Below, piece by piece: positions 24,088 through 34,205 of a stretch of DNA of 56,596 nt. Every line of letters begins with the position of its first letter. Position 1 is the stretch's first letter. Made by a program: the position numbers and the translations under genes. The notes under the pieces were generated by a model. The model did no database searches and had not been told where the DNA came from. It saw only the letters and a program-made list of their open reading frames with translations. The stretch comes from Ophiocordyceps camponoti-saundersi (nom. inval.) (Eukaryota; Ascomycota; Sordariomycetes; Hypocreales; Ophiocordycipitaceae), in the NCBI GenBank assembly GCA_003339415.1, contig PDHQ01000229.1:1-56596 (forward strand), read 5' to 3'.

Positions 24088-25090
24088 GAATATAGCTTTA
24101 CTTTTAATTATAATAATCTTTAACTTAAAAGTTTATTATATTTATTATTTTATTAGAAGCTAAAGTAAATATTAATAAAATTATTTTAAGAAACGCTTTT
24201 ATTTTTATATAAATAATTATTAAATAAGTAGTAGAGTTTAAAAGGGTTCGGGAAGGCGCCCCCTTTACTTTAATTTTATTAGTTAGTAATATCTTTTAAG
24301 CTATTACGGCTATAGTTTCTTTTTTTTATAGCTTAAAAGGAAGCGGAATTTCTTTAATATAAGCTATAATTATAGCTAGAATATTAAAGAAGATTATCGA
24401 AAAATAAATTTTTAAATAATATAAGCGATAATTTATAATTTATTTTAACTTTATAGCTACTTTATTTTAAGTTTAAAGCCTTAAGGTAACTATAATAAGT
24501 ATAAATTATAAACTTTATAAGTAAAGCTAAGCTTTTATAATAAGAAAATTACTTAATAGCGATATTATAATAATATTCTAAGATATTATTTATAAGCTTT
24601 AGTTTAATTTAAGGTAGCTTTATATTATTTTTAGAGAAAAGGTATACTTAATTAGTAAAGGTTATACTCTTATTATAAAAAAGGTATTAGCGTAAGCTTT
24701 ATAATAAAATAATAAGAAAGCTTTTTAAAAAAAGATTAAGTTATTAAATAAGGTTTTAATAATATAGTTATATATAAAAAGATATTATTTTAAAACTTAA
24801 TAAAGTTTTTTAATAATTATTATCGATTATATAGTAAATATAAACTAAATTTATAATAAAGGTATAATAATATAAGCGGAGATTTTTAACGCTAAACTAT
24901 ATATATTAAAAGTTTAACTTTAATAATACTTTAAATATTACTAACTTAAATATATCGCTAAATACTATATAATAAAGTTATAATATAATAAATATTTTAT
25001 TATTTTATATATAAAAAGTAAGTTTATTTACCTTATAGCTTATAAGAAAAAATTATATTATTATTTTTTTATTAAAGGTTTTACCTTAAG

Positions 25091-25272
25091 CAGGGTTTAA
25101 AATTAATTAGTTTTTAGTTAGTTAGGACTAACTAAAAAAAGTCTAGACTAAAATATATACCTTTTAGTTAGTTTTTAGTTAGTTATTATAAAGACTTTAC
25201 TTAGTCCTTAAATATAAGGACTAACTAACTAAAAACTAAAAGAACTAAAGTTTTAGTTAGCTTACGTAAGCT
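25091..25272. repeat. hAT subterminal repeat region (transposase 3' side)
   Basis: This terminus carries many TTAGTTAGT/ACTAACTAA motifs in both orientations and ends internally in the 14-bp perfect palindrome AGCTTACGTAAGCT (25259-25272). The same arrangement is at 44874-45063 in copy B. Clustered subterminal motifs are the usual transposase-binding sites of hAT elements. Confidence 0.75.
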
Positions 25273-26047
25273 ATTTTATTCTAAAAAAATAACTACTAGA
25301 TAGCGCGACTAATATAGTATATAGAAGTTAAGTTTTTTTTATTAGATTATTATTAAGCGAGGAAGAAAATCTTTAATTTAATATATTTAAAAGAGAAATA
25401 AAAACTAGTAATAATAAGAGTAATAACTTAAAAAGTAATAGTAAAATAAGTAGTAAGAATATAATATAACTTTAAAAAAGCCTTAATATAATTTAAATAA
25501 GCTTAATTATTAAAAATCTTAAAACTTATAAAATTATTAATATATAAAGAGTAAATATTAATAAAAAAAATATATTATTAGCTAGAAAAATTTATCTAAT
25601 AATAAATAAAAAACTAGCTATAAAAGAAAACTTATAAGCTTTAATCTTCTTCTTCTAAAGCTTTATTTTCCTCTTTTTTAATTTCTTAAAAATTAATAAG
25701 CGTTAAATTCTAGTTTTTTAATAAAATTAACTACTTTATAGTTTTAAGTTTTTTATTATTATAGTACTTTAAAAGCTATAGAAGTAGCTGCTAGAACCTT
25801 AGTAATAAGTCGAGTAGGAAAAACCCTCCTAAAAGAGGTAAAACCCCCCGCTATATAATAAGACCGCGTCCGGCTCGGGGCCGGGCTAGGCGCTTTGCGC
25901 GTATAAAGAAAGTAACCGTCGGTTACGGTAGTGCTATATAACGTAAGGAAAGATAAGAAAAGATAGATAAGATAAGGAAAAGATAATAGTAGCGGCGGTG
26001 CGTACTGCCTGCATATGCCGGTACGTACCTCCCCGGCCTCTAGGTAC
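25273..26047 (-). other. 3' untranslated part of hAT copy A, turning GC-rich near the Copia insertion
   Basis: AT-rich, RIP-degraded DNA up to about 25800 gives way to GC-rich DNA with CpA/TpG retained (for example the inverted repeat TAACCGTCGGTTA near 25914). I see no supported gene here. A minus-strand open frame at 25759-26094 runs across the Copia LTR border and has no family resemblance. Confidence 0.5.
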
Positions 26048-26052
26048 GTACT
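26048..26052. repeat. Copia target-site duplication, left
   Basis: GTACT, identical to 31965-31969. It lies in a GTACGTAC-rich target, so part of the match could be chance, but the position agrees exactly with both LTR borders. Confidence 0.85.
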
Positions 26053-26194
26053 TATAGTGACACAAGGTAGGCACAGGCTATCGGGTGGGTGCACTGATAT
26101 GTGTGTATTATATGTGTGCTAGGTCTAGGCTAGGATGGCTAGGCTAGGTCGTGTGCGAGGTCGGGCGGGGCTGGTCACGTGAACCCCCTTAACA
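26053..26194 (-). repeat. Copia 3' LTR (left on plus)
   Basis: 142 bp, the same length as the other LTR, with nine differences, all transitions. Unlike the interior it retains many CpA and TpG dinucleotides. It includes a GTGTGTATTATATGTGTG stretch and several CTAGGCTAGG units. The polypurine tract (minus strand GAAGGGGGG, 26195-26203) abuts it. Confidence 0.92.
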
Positions 26195-26203
26195 CCCCCC
26201 TTC
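26195..26203 (-). promoter_or_regulatory. Copia polypurine tract
   Basis: On the minus strand GAAGGGGGG lies directly before the 3' LTR start TGTTAAG. This is the expected position and composition for the plus-strand primer of reverse transcription. Confidence 0.85.
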
Positions 26204-27044
26204 AGGCCCGCTTAAACGAGCGGAAAATAGTTATCCCGTGCCGCAAAGCGCGGAAAATAATAAAACAGCAAAAATAGCGTTTTTAGGCTTTTCTTAAAGG
26301 GCCGGCAAAGGGCTTAAATAGCTTAAAAACGTAATAAAAAATAGGATCTAAGAGATTAAACTAGGTCCCAGATAGGGTTATTCCGTTCCGGATCGGTCGA
26401 TTAGTATAGGAAATAGCAGAAAATAGTAGGAATAGGCCTCTCTAAGCTACTTTTAAGGGGCCTTAAATAAGTTAATCTAAGCTATTAAGAAGGTTAAATT
26501 AAGCCGTTAAGAAGGTTAAAACGCCTATATAAAGGGTATTAAGAGGCCTAATTTAAAGGAAAATTCCTCTTCTTATAAGGGGCTAAAGATAAGCTATAAG
26601 CCTTACGGCTATATATATATATAGAGAGAGGTATCGTTATTCGCATTGCTTAGCAGGGAAATGCCGCTAAAGTCGTGCGAGTTAATATATCTAATAGTAA
26701 GGGGCCTAAAGGTGCCTGCTATTAATACTTTTAAGGCCGAAATAATCGCTTAGAGGCGTGTTAAAGGGCATATATCGCGGGATTAGCGGCGGCACGAAGC
26801 CGGGCTAATAGTAAGGTTAATAATCGCGATAGGCCTCTTTAGGGCGTTAATCGCGATATGCCTTATCCGTCCTCTCTTAATCGATACCTACCTCTCTAGA
26901 ACGATCCGTCCCGTCTTAATCGATAGCCGTAGCGCGACGCTAATCACTTTTCTTCCTTAAGATCCCCCCTTTAAGTACGGGATCCCCCGGCAATAGAAAT
27001 CTTATACTATATTATTTATTAATCTTTTAATTCGATCGATCGGC
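26204..27044 (-). other. Copia 3' untranslated region (about 840 bp)
   Basis: After the probable end of the polyprotein there is a long non-coding stretch before the polypurine tract. It contains repeated TTAATCG and ATCGCGATA motifs around 26818-26935 and an (AT)/(AG) run at 26613-26630. No coding sequence is visible. Confidence 0.6.
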
Positions 27045-30000
27045 TTATTCGGTATTAGTGCCTTCGTTATCGGGTAGTATAAGGGTATCGCGGGCTTTAT
27101 TATCGGGCGCCCTAGGCTTATCTAATAGCGCACGAGGGCTGCCCTTTATATTATTTTTAGCCTTAGAGGGTAAGATCGTAATCTTCGGGTCGGAAAGATA
27201 TAATATATAGATAAATTTAGCGTATTAGAGACGCTATAGAGGCTTTGTGAGGCTATCTGCGGCTATATCGGCTATACCGATATATTAAATTATAAAGAAT
27301 CGCTTTTCTACGCGATTAATAACCTATTTATATCGTATATTAATATACCTTATTCGGGCTACTTTAAACTTATTAAGAGCGATAGCTTTAGTATTAAAGC
27401 TATCGGTAAATATAATTATAAGCGTCTATTATTACGGTAGCTTTAAGTTTTTAAGAATCTCGTTTATTTAGATTAGGCTTATGCTTATAGGCGTTAAATT
27501 AATAAATTCGGCCTCCGTTAATAATAGCGTTATAAGCGTTTGCCGTTTCGATTTCTAGTATACGGGGCCTATACTAACGAAAACGATATATCCGGCTATT
27601 AAGTATCTTATATGCAAATTATCTATAAAGGAGGTATTTGCGAAAATATAAGGTTTTAAATCTTAAGGGCTATAAGCACCTCCGAGCGTAAAGCCTAGGC
27701 TCTTCGTGCTATAAAGGTATCGTATTAAATTCTTCTATATAAGAAGGTATAAGGCGGTTAGATTAAGGTTACCTTCGCATAATTTACTATTCGTAAAGGC
27801 TAAGTTAGGCCTTATACCGTTAGAGAGATAATTTATACTGCCTATCCTCTTTAGCTATTCTTTTTAAGGTATCGCGAGCGGCTGTATTTTCTAATTAGCG
27901 GGTATTTTAACCTTAGGCGGCTAGGGCGTTTATACGGCGTTCGTGACGCCTTCGCCGAATAATTCGAGTATTTTAGTAGTATATTTCTCTTAGTATACGT
28001 AGATTATATACGTGGCACGGTTCCTACGGAATTATAAGCCTAAGAAAGTAGTAAGTTCGCCTAAGTTACGCAGATCCTATAATTCCTTTAAAATGCCCTT
28101 TCCCTTATCTATAAGAGCGGCTATAAGCGCTATAATAATAGTATCGTTAATATAAAGGAGTATAATAAATCCCTTAGGATAGGTATAAATATAAAATTCG
28201 GATTTAAGTTATTACTATTTACGGCGTTTAAGGGCCTTACTAGCATATATAAACTATATCGCGGGAGATAACTTAAGGCCGTATAAGGCTCGATTAAGCC
28301 TGTATACTCGATTCGTGCTATCTTCGAAAAGATATAGCTAATCGACGAAAAATTCCTCCTAATAAGGGGCGTTAACGAACGCGTTTACGATATTAAATTA
28401 TTACTATTCGAGATTTTAGGAGGCCACGATTAATAGGAATACTCGAACGGAAAAGAGGTATACTATAGCGGCGTAGAGGTCCTTAATAAAATATAAAGCC
28501 TCTTCTTTATCCCCTCTCACGCACTAGCGTGCCTTAGTAATTATAGCTTTATTCTCGGGCGTTTTTATCGTAAATACCTATTTGCCGGGTAGAACTTACT
28601 TACCGATAAGTCGATTAACGAGATCCTAAGTCTATCGATTATATAGAGCTTTAATTTCGGTATTTATCGCTAGGCGCTAATAGGAGAGATAATCGGATCG
28701 CTTGCGGATATCCTACTAGCCCTTAGGCGTTAATAGTATTAAAACGTTAAATACGGCGTTAATCGGAAGGATAAAGTTAGGAATCTCTGCCTCTTCTTCG
28801 TTAATATCGCGGAAGACGGCGTTAGTAGTAGAATTAGCTATAGCTGCCGTCGCTAATCGGGTCTTTTAATTAGTTATAGGTATCGTAGCCTTATTCCTCG
28901 GCTTAGCCTGCGAAGGAGCTTCTTTATCGGCTAAATCGTTAAATTAGGCGCCGGGCGTTTAATTAGGCGTAAGGAATTATATTATGTTCGGAGGCGTAGC
29001 TAGTTTTTCGGATTAAGAAGGGCCTGCGGCTTTATTACCTAAATTAGGTGCATTTCCCGCCTCCGGGTTACTAGCAGGCTCTTATAAGCCTCGATCGCTA
29101 AGATAATTATAATTATTATCGTTATTATTATTATTAATATCGTTAAGTCCGAATCTAAAGAATTCGTCCTCGTTAAGTTATTCTTCCTAATTTTCTTCGA
29201 TCTTAGGTTCGGCGATATATTTAACTATTTAATCGAGCTTTAGATCGGCCGGGTTATAAAACCTAACGTCTCTAGCCCTAATAATCTTATCTTCTTCGGG
29301 TAGATATATCTTATAAATATGCCCGTAAAGGCCTTCTATGCCGACGAGGCGGCCTTCCTTAGCTCGAGGGGCTATTTTAGCGCTCTAAATCTTATATTAG
29401 GGAGGGATAACGACGTATGCCTTATAACCCTACGATCGTATATATTTAATCGAATATTTATACGGAACGCGGATCGCGGCTATTACTATCTCGATAGGGC
29501 TCTAATTCTTCGGGTTAGTCGACGATAGCAGTATATTCTATATATAGGCGCTAGAGTCGATAAAGAATAGCTATAGCTTCTCTAGCAGTTTCGTCTCGAT
29601 ATAAATAGCTCTCGTAGCCTTTATAAGGGTGCGGCCGGCACGCTCGGCTTTGCCGTTCTAGGCAGGAGTATAAGGGGCATAGAATCGTAAGATAAAGCCC
29701 TCGTTAGCGGCCTAAGCCTTAATCTTTTATTACGTGAATTTAAGGGTATTATCGAAGCCTATTACTTAAATACGGCAGCCGCTAGTAATAGCGTTAACGC
29801 TACGTTTCCACGCTTTAAGCTATTTAAAAGCTTTATTATAGGTCTTCGTAAAAAGAACCTAGTAATAGTTAGTATAGGTATTAATTCCGTAAAGCGTATA
29901 CTAATAACCCTTATAAGCTATTAGAGAATATTAGATAAAATCTTAGAAGATATATTATAGGAAACTCGTAAGTAGAATAGCGGGATCTTAACTAATTATA

Positions 30001-31571
30001 ATATCTACTTTTCTAAGTTAGCACGCGCGGTAGTAGAACGACTTAAAGATACTCTTCTTATTAATTATAAGGCCGGACTTACGGTAGGCCTTAAGAATCC
30101 TATCTTTGCCCGCGTGCCTAAGGCGGCGATATATCACAGCGAAGTTAACTTCCCGTTCTATCTTAAGTAGGGTAGCTATTATAAGAGGCTTCTAGGCCTT
30201 AGCGCCCGTAATATTAGCCACGCCTCCTATCTAAGAGAGGTGGCAGACGGTGCGTCCTCGTTATTAAAGGCGTATGCCTTCGCTATCGATGCGGATTTCC
30301 TTCCTATCGAGCTAATCGGCGGATACGAGATTAACTAGGATATCTATACTATAAAATACCTCTTTAAAGGTAATCGAATAGCTGTTAGAAGCGTTAATTA
30401 TAATAGTGCCTTAGCCGTAGCAGAATAAGGGCTTACTATTCGATACCGTAAGATAATAAGGGCTATTAAATTCTTTATATTAATTAAACTATCCCTTATT
30501 ATTAAAAAGGTATAAGGTATAGCTAGTATCGATAACTATAGCGTTCTATAAAATAGGGCTATTGCGACCTTTAAGGGCAGTATTAATAATATAAGCTACG
30601 GTGCTCTTCCTTGCCGATATTATATCCGCGCTATTACTTACGGAACTCGCGTTACTATTCCTACGTTACCTAGGAATAGGTAGCGGCTAGAGCTCGGGGT
30701 AGAGAATCTAATATTACTCCTTCGAGTAAATATAACCTCTTAGATAAACGTTATAGCCGTAGTAAGAGAGGGTTATAATCTCGTTCGTTATATTCGTACG
30801 CTTCGGCATATAAGGCACGATACGTGTCTCTATTAATAACGATAGCTTTAGCTTATTATTATTATTATTATTACCGTTACCCTTATTCTTTAGCTTCTTC
30901 TTCTAAGGTTAGCCTTAGGTTACGGAAAGAGCTTTTCCGCTCGATAAGTCGCGGGTTATTTTAAAGTTAGCAATTCGCGATAAAATATATATATTAATAT
31001 CGTTAAAAGATAACTTAGAAGGGCTATCTATATCGTAATCTTACTTCTTAGCGATAACGGGGCATAGGGTTTAGATAGTATTAATAGCTTTCTAAGCGTA
31101 GATATATAGTATCTCTTTAAAATTAGCCCCTATATCTTTATCCGTGATAATCTAGTTCTAGAGGCCTTAAAGATCCTTCTTAAAGGCTTTCTAACCTTTA
31201 ATTATATTATCTTTTAGCTTAAGCTAATACTAATATTAAAGAACGTATTAAGGTTATATCTTCGTTAATATTTTAGCCTATTTCTTAGCTAAGAGATAGA
31301 TATTATATATTATAGTATTTTTATCCTAGCTAAGCCGGGTAATACTACTAATAGCTTTACCGGAAAGGGACTATAAGACGATTCCTACGGCAATCTCTAT
31401 TTTATCGTTATATTTAATAGCTTTATCTTTATCGACGGGTCGGGTTAGAACCTTATTATCGAAGATAAATAGTTTTACTCTATTAATTCGGGCTACTACT
31501 ATAAGAGATTTATACCACTTAATATAGCTTACGGCGCCCTTAAGCTTCGTATTACTAAAGGACGAAGATAT
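27045..31571 (-). pseudogene. Copia gag-pol polyprotein relic
   Basis: The frame starts at an ATA (31571) where ATG would be expected. A gag-like N-terminus follows (KLKGAVSYIKWYKSL, about 31535). The integrase core motif at 29641-29676 reads PYTPA-NGKAER with one CAG-to-TAG stop. The post-integrase block AKEGRLVGIEGLYGHIY follows near 29330. RT has GFIILLYINDT at 28140-28172 (family YVDDT; first aspartate now Asn) and LGELTTFLGL near 28060. RNase H ends with ADSLTKPL near 27237-27260. Length, about 1500 codons, fits a fungal Copia polyprotein. Nearly all breaks are TAA/TAG at Gln positions, so a full-length frame was intact before RIP. No shift of frame was noticed in the parts I translated. 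Confidence 0.92.
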
Positions 31572-31812
31572 CTTATTCTATTATTTATCGTATTTTGCGC
31601 TTTTTCTTATTATTTTATATTATGCCTCCGGATCGAGAAGGCTAGTTGAATTTTTCGCTACTAAAATTAATATAAAATGATTTTCTTCGTTTTTATTCTG
31701 CGTGTGGAATTTTCCGTCACACTATAGCGCCCCGAATTAATCAAATAAGCCTAAAAGCAGGAAAATAAAGGTATCGTGAACTTCAGCGTAGCGGAAGCGT
31801 GTAATAGAAGGC

Positions 31813-31822
31813 GCTCATAACC
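31813..31822 (-). promoter_or_regulatory. Copia primer-binding site, half-tRNA(iMet) type
   Basis: Immediately after the 5' LTR the minus strand reads GGTTATGAGC. Its complement, GCTCATAACC, is the anticodon loop and stem of eukaryotic initiator tRNA (CAU anticodon). Copia of Drosophila and Ty5 are known to prime from an internally cleaved initiator tRNA in this way. The match to the anticodon arm, not to the tRNA 3' end, supports the same mechanism here. Confidence 0.82.
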
Positions 31823-31964
31823 TATAGTGACATAAGGTGGGCATAGGCCATCGGGTGGGTGCACTGATGTGTGTGTATTATGTGTGTGCTAGGTCTAGGC
31901 TAGGATAGCTAGGCTAGGTCGTGTGCGAGGTCGGGCGGGGCTAGTCACGTGAACCCCCTCAACA
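31823..31964 (-). repeat. Copia 5' LTR (right on plus)
   Basis: 142 bp, ending CAACA on plus, so TGTTG on the sense strand. Nine transitions and no length change separate it from the left LTR. CpA and TpG are retained, as are those of roughly 180 bases inward. Confidence 0.92.
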
Positions 31965-32040
31965 GTACTACTCGACCCTTAGGTACGTAGCTACGTACCT
32001 CCTCTGCGCACGGTACGTACCTAAGTACGTACTAGTTTTA
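31965..32040. repeat. GTACGTAC palindrome cluster around the Copia insertion
   Basis: The self-complementary octamer GTACGTAC occurs at 32013-32020 and 32025-32032, with a split version at 31983-31999. On the other side of the Copia it occurs at 26021-26028 and 26044-26051. Joined across the insertion this is one roughly 150-bp GC-rich patch with five or so copies. It is not RIP-degraded. Origin unknown. Confidence 0.7.
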
Positions 32041-32201
32041 GGTTTTAAATTATTCCTAGATAATATAATAATATTATTAGAAATAGAAAAAATAGCCTCG
32101 ATTAAGGCTAATATAGCTAGAATAGCTAAAAATTTTCTAGCTAAAATTATTAAAGTAGGGAAGCGGAAAGCGTTATTTTTTTAGTATAAGAGCGGGTTAC
32201 T

Positions 32202-32257
32202 CTAAGAAATAATTAGTAAATAAGGAGAAAAAATTATAAAAAAATATATAACTATAC
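32202..32257 (-). other. Intron in hAT transposase relic (last intron)
   Basis: On the minus strand it begins GTATAG, has TTTACTAATTA as branch site and ends TTAG; 56 bp. It separates the hATC exon from the preceding exon. Confidence 0.65.
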
Positions 32258-32405
32258 CTTAAAAGGTAAATAAGCTTCTAAAAGGTATTATTTTAGTTCT
32301 TCGTTAGTTTCTGTTTTTTTAGATTATAAACTAAAGTCGAACTCTTCTAAGGTAAACGTTTAAGGACTTCCTAAGTCTATTTCTTTATTTTCTATAGTTT
32401 TATAG

Positions 32406-32448
32406 CTAAAAATAATTAGTAAAAATTATAAAAAAAATATAATATTAC
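32406..32448 (-). other. Probable intron in hAT transposase relic
   Basis: Minus strand GTAATA...TTTACTAATTATTTTTAG, 43 bp. The donor is weaker than the others, possibly altered by RIP. Confidence 0.5.
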
Positions 32449-33236
32449 TTATAGATTAAATTCCTCTTAAAAAAGATAGAAGATATTCTTTTTATAGCTA
32501 AATAGTAATAAAGGAAGCTATCTCCTTTAAATATATATCTTTATACTATAACTTATAGTCTATAAGTTTAATATAATAGCGAATAAATAAGGTTAGAAAG
32601 CTAGTAAGTCATTTTTTTAAGTTATTTTAAAAAGTACTTCTCTAGCTTTTTTAAGCCCTTTATTATATAAGTCTTAAAAATAATAAAATAAGAAAATTAA
32701 AAAGTAATTAGTAAGTATTTTAAAAAATAAAAAAAGAAAAATACCTAGCTTTTTTTAAAGTTAGAAAACTCTTCGTATAATTTAGTAAGCCGATTAAAAA
32801 TCTAATAAATAAAAAGTAATCCTTCTAAACTTATTATATAAAAGTAGCTTTATAAATAAATAGAAGGAGTTAAAAAAATATTAAAAATAGCTTTAAAATC
32901 TTTTAAAGCTTCCTATTCCTTATTAGTAAGAAATACTTTTTTATACTCTTTATATTCCGTTAATTTAGAAACCTATTCTAAAGCAGAATAGAATTCTAAT
33001 ACTCTTTTAAGTATAAAAAACGTAGAATTCCACCTTATAGCGTTATCTATTTAATTATTTAGTAGTTAAATAAATAATTAATAAATAAAAAAACTTATAA
33101 ATAATAACCTTTATTTTTTTAGATTATTTTATATTTCCCTTAGATTTTTACTACTATAGACCCTCTTAAAAAAGCTATTTAAGCTCTATATTATACTTAA
33201 TAATAAATAAAATATGTCGAAGTTAGTTAAAAAGCG

Positions 33237-33287
33237 CTATAAAAATAAATAATTAGTAAAAAATTATAATAAGAATAAATAACTTAC
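33237..33287 (-). other. Intron in hAT transposase relic
   Basis: Minus strand GTAAGTTATT...TTTACTAATTA...TAG, 51 bp. It is a canonical filamentous-fungus intron in size and signals. Confidence 0.72.
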
Positions 33288-33669
33288 TATTATACTCTTA
33301 TAAAGTAGTATTTTTATCTAAAAGTTACCTTTCTAAGTTAGAATTATTTAAAAAGGCTTAAAAGATTACCTAAGCTATTAAATTAATAATATATACTAGG
33401 TAGCGAATTTAGCTAGTAAATTCTTTAAAAAAGGTTATTATAAGCTAAGGAATAAACTTTTAAAAAGGTTTTATTATTAGTAGTATTATCGTAAGTAATA
33501 CTAATATAATATTATTAATAAATAAATAAATTAGTAAATAAAGAAAAAGAGAAATTATTAATATACTTATTAATAAACTTTAAAGTAATAGTAAGGTAAG
33601 CTTTAAGGTAGAAAAGAATTTTAGTATAAATATAATTTCTAATATACTATTCTAAAAGCTTTTTAAAAG

Positions 33670-33717
33670 CTAAAAATTATTAGTTTTTATAAATAAATAA
33701 AGAAATAAATAACTTAC
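33670..33717 (-). other. Intron in hAT transposase relic
   Basis: Minus strand GTAAGTTATT...AAACTAATAATTTTTAG, 48 bp. Confidence 0.72.
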
Positions 33718-33938
33718 TTATAAGCTTATAATATAGCTTAAAGTCCGGGGAAATATAAGCTATAATTAAGCCTAAATAAGCATTTTAAGTAGCTAAAGTC
33801 TAGATATTAAAAGTAAAGCTATAAAAGCTACTTTTAAATAAGTAACTTATAAAGTTATTATTTAACTTTAAAAGGGCTTTGTTAAAGTAGTTTTTTAAAA
33901 AATCCTTTAACTTAGCGTAATAAATAAGCTAGTAGTCC

Positions 33939-33984
33939 CTAGAAAAAGTTAATAAAAAATTTAAATAAAAGGAAAATAACTTAC
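33939..33984 (-). other. Intron in hAT transposase relic
   Basis: Minus strand GTAAGTTATTTTCC...ATTAAC...CTAG, 46 bp. The branch motif deviates slightly (ATTAAC). Confidence 0.6.
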
Positions 33985-34159
33985 TAATTATAATAAGTAA
34001 GAAGCTTATTAAAAGGCTCGGAGTAAATTATAGAAAAAGAAATATTTATAGTTAAAAGAAAATTAATAACTAAATTCTAAGCTAAATTAGTATTAAAAGC
34101 TAAGTTTAACTTAGCCTATTTTTCGAAAAAATTTTATAAATTTTTTTTAATATATTATT

Positions 34160-34205
34160 CTAATATAAAATTAGTAAATTAATAATAAAAAGGCTAAAAA
34201 CTTAC
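34160..34205 (-). other. Intron in hAT transposase relic
   Basis: Minus strand GTAAGTTTTTAGCC...TTTACTAATTTTATATTAG, 46 bp. Confidence 0.68.

Larger units (their letters stand above)
22122..25090 (+). mobile_element. R1 retroposon, split by TRIM 1 and cut by hAT copy A
   Basis: The copy starts ACTTTTATATATTTTATAAAC like the full-length copies. It is interrupted at 22312-24087 by an LTR element and resumes with GAATATAGCTTTA at 24088, which continues the R1 sequence seen uninterrupted near 40190. It stops at TTTTACCTTAAG (25090), where the hAT terminus begins. In other copies the next bases are TAAAGTTAAC. Confidence 0.8.
26053..31964 (-). mobile_element. Ty1/Copia retrotransposon, complete, RIP-degraded
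   Basis: A 5912-bp element with two 142-bp LTRs (26053-26194, 31823-31964) and a perfect 5-bp target duplication GTACT (26048-26052 and 31965-31969). Read on the minus strand the LTR begins TGTTGAGGGGG and ends CACTATA. The primer-binding site follows the 5' LTR and the polypurine tract AAGGGGGG precedes the 3' LTR. One long gag-pol frame (about 31571 to 27045) has Copia domain order: gag, integrase, RT, RNase H. It lies within the 3' part of the hAT copy A transposase gene. Confidence 0.93.

Noticed and set aside
25759..26094. Minus-strand open frame of 111 codons
   Set aside because: It starts inside the Copia LTR and runs across the insertion border into hAT 3' DNA. Its openness comes from the GC-rich, non-RIP patch. 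No family resemblance and no plausible promoter.
29319..29528. Plus-strand open frame of 69 codons
   Set aside because: It is antisense to the Copia polyprotein just after the integrase core, where the minus strand reads the conserved KEGRLVG-type block. Shadow of the real frame.
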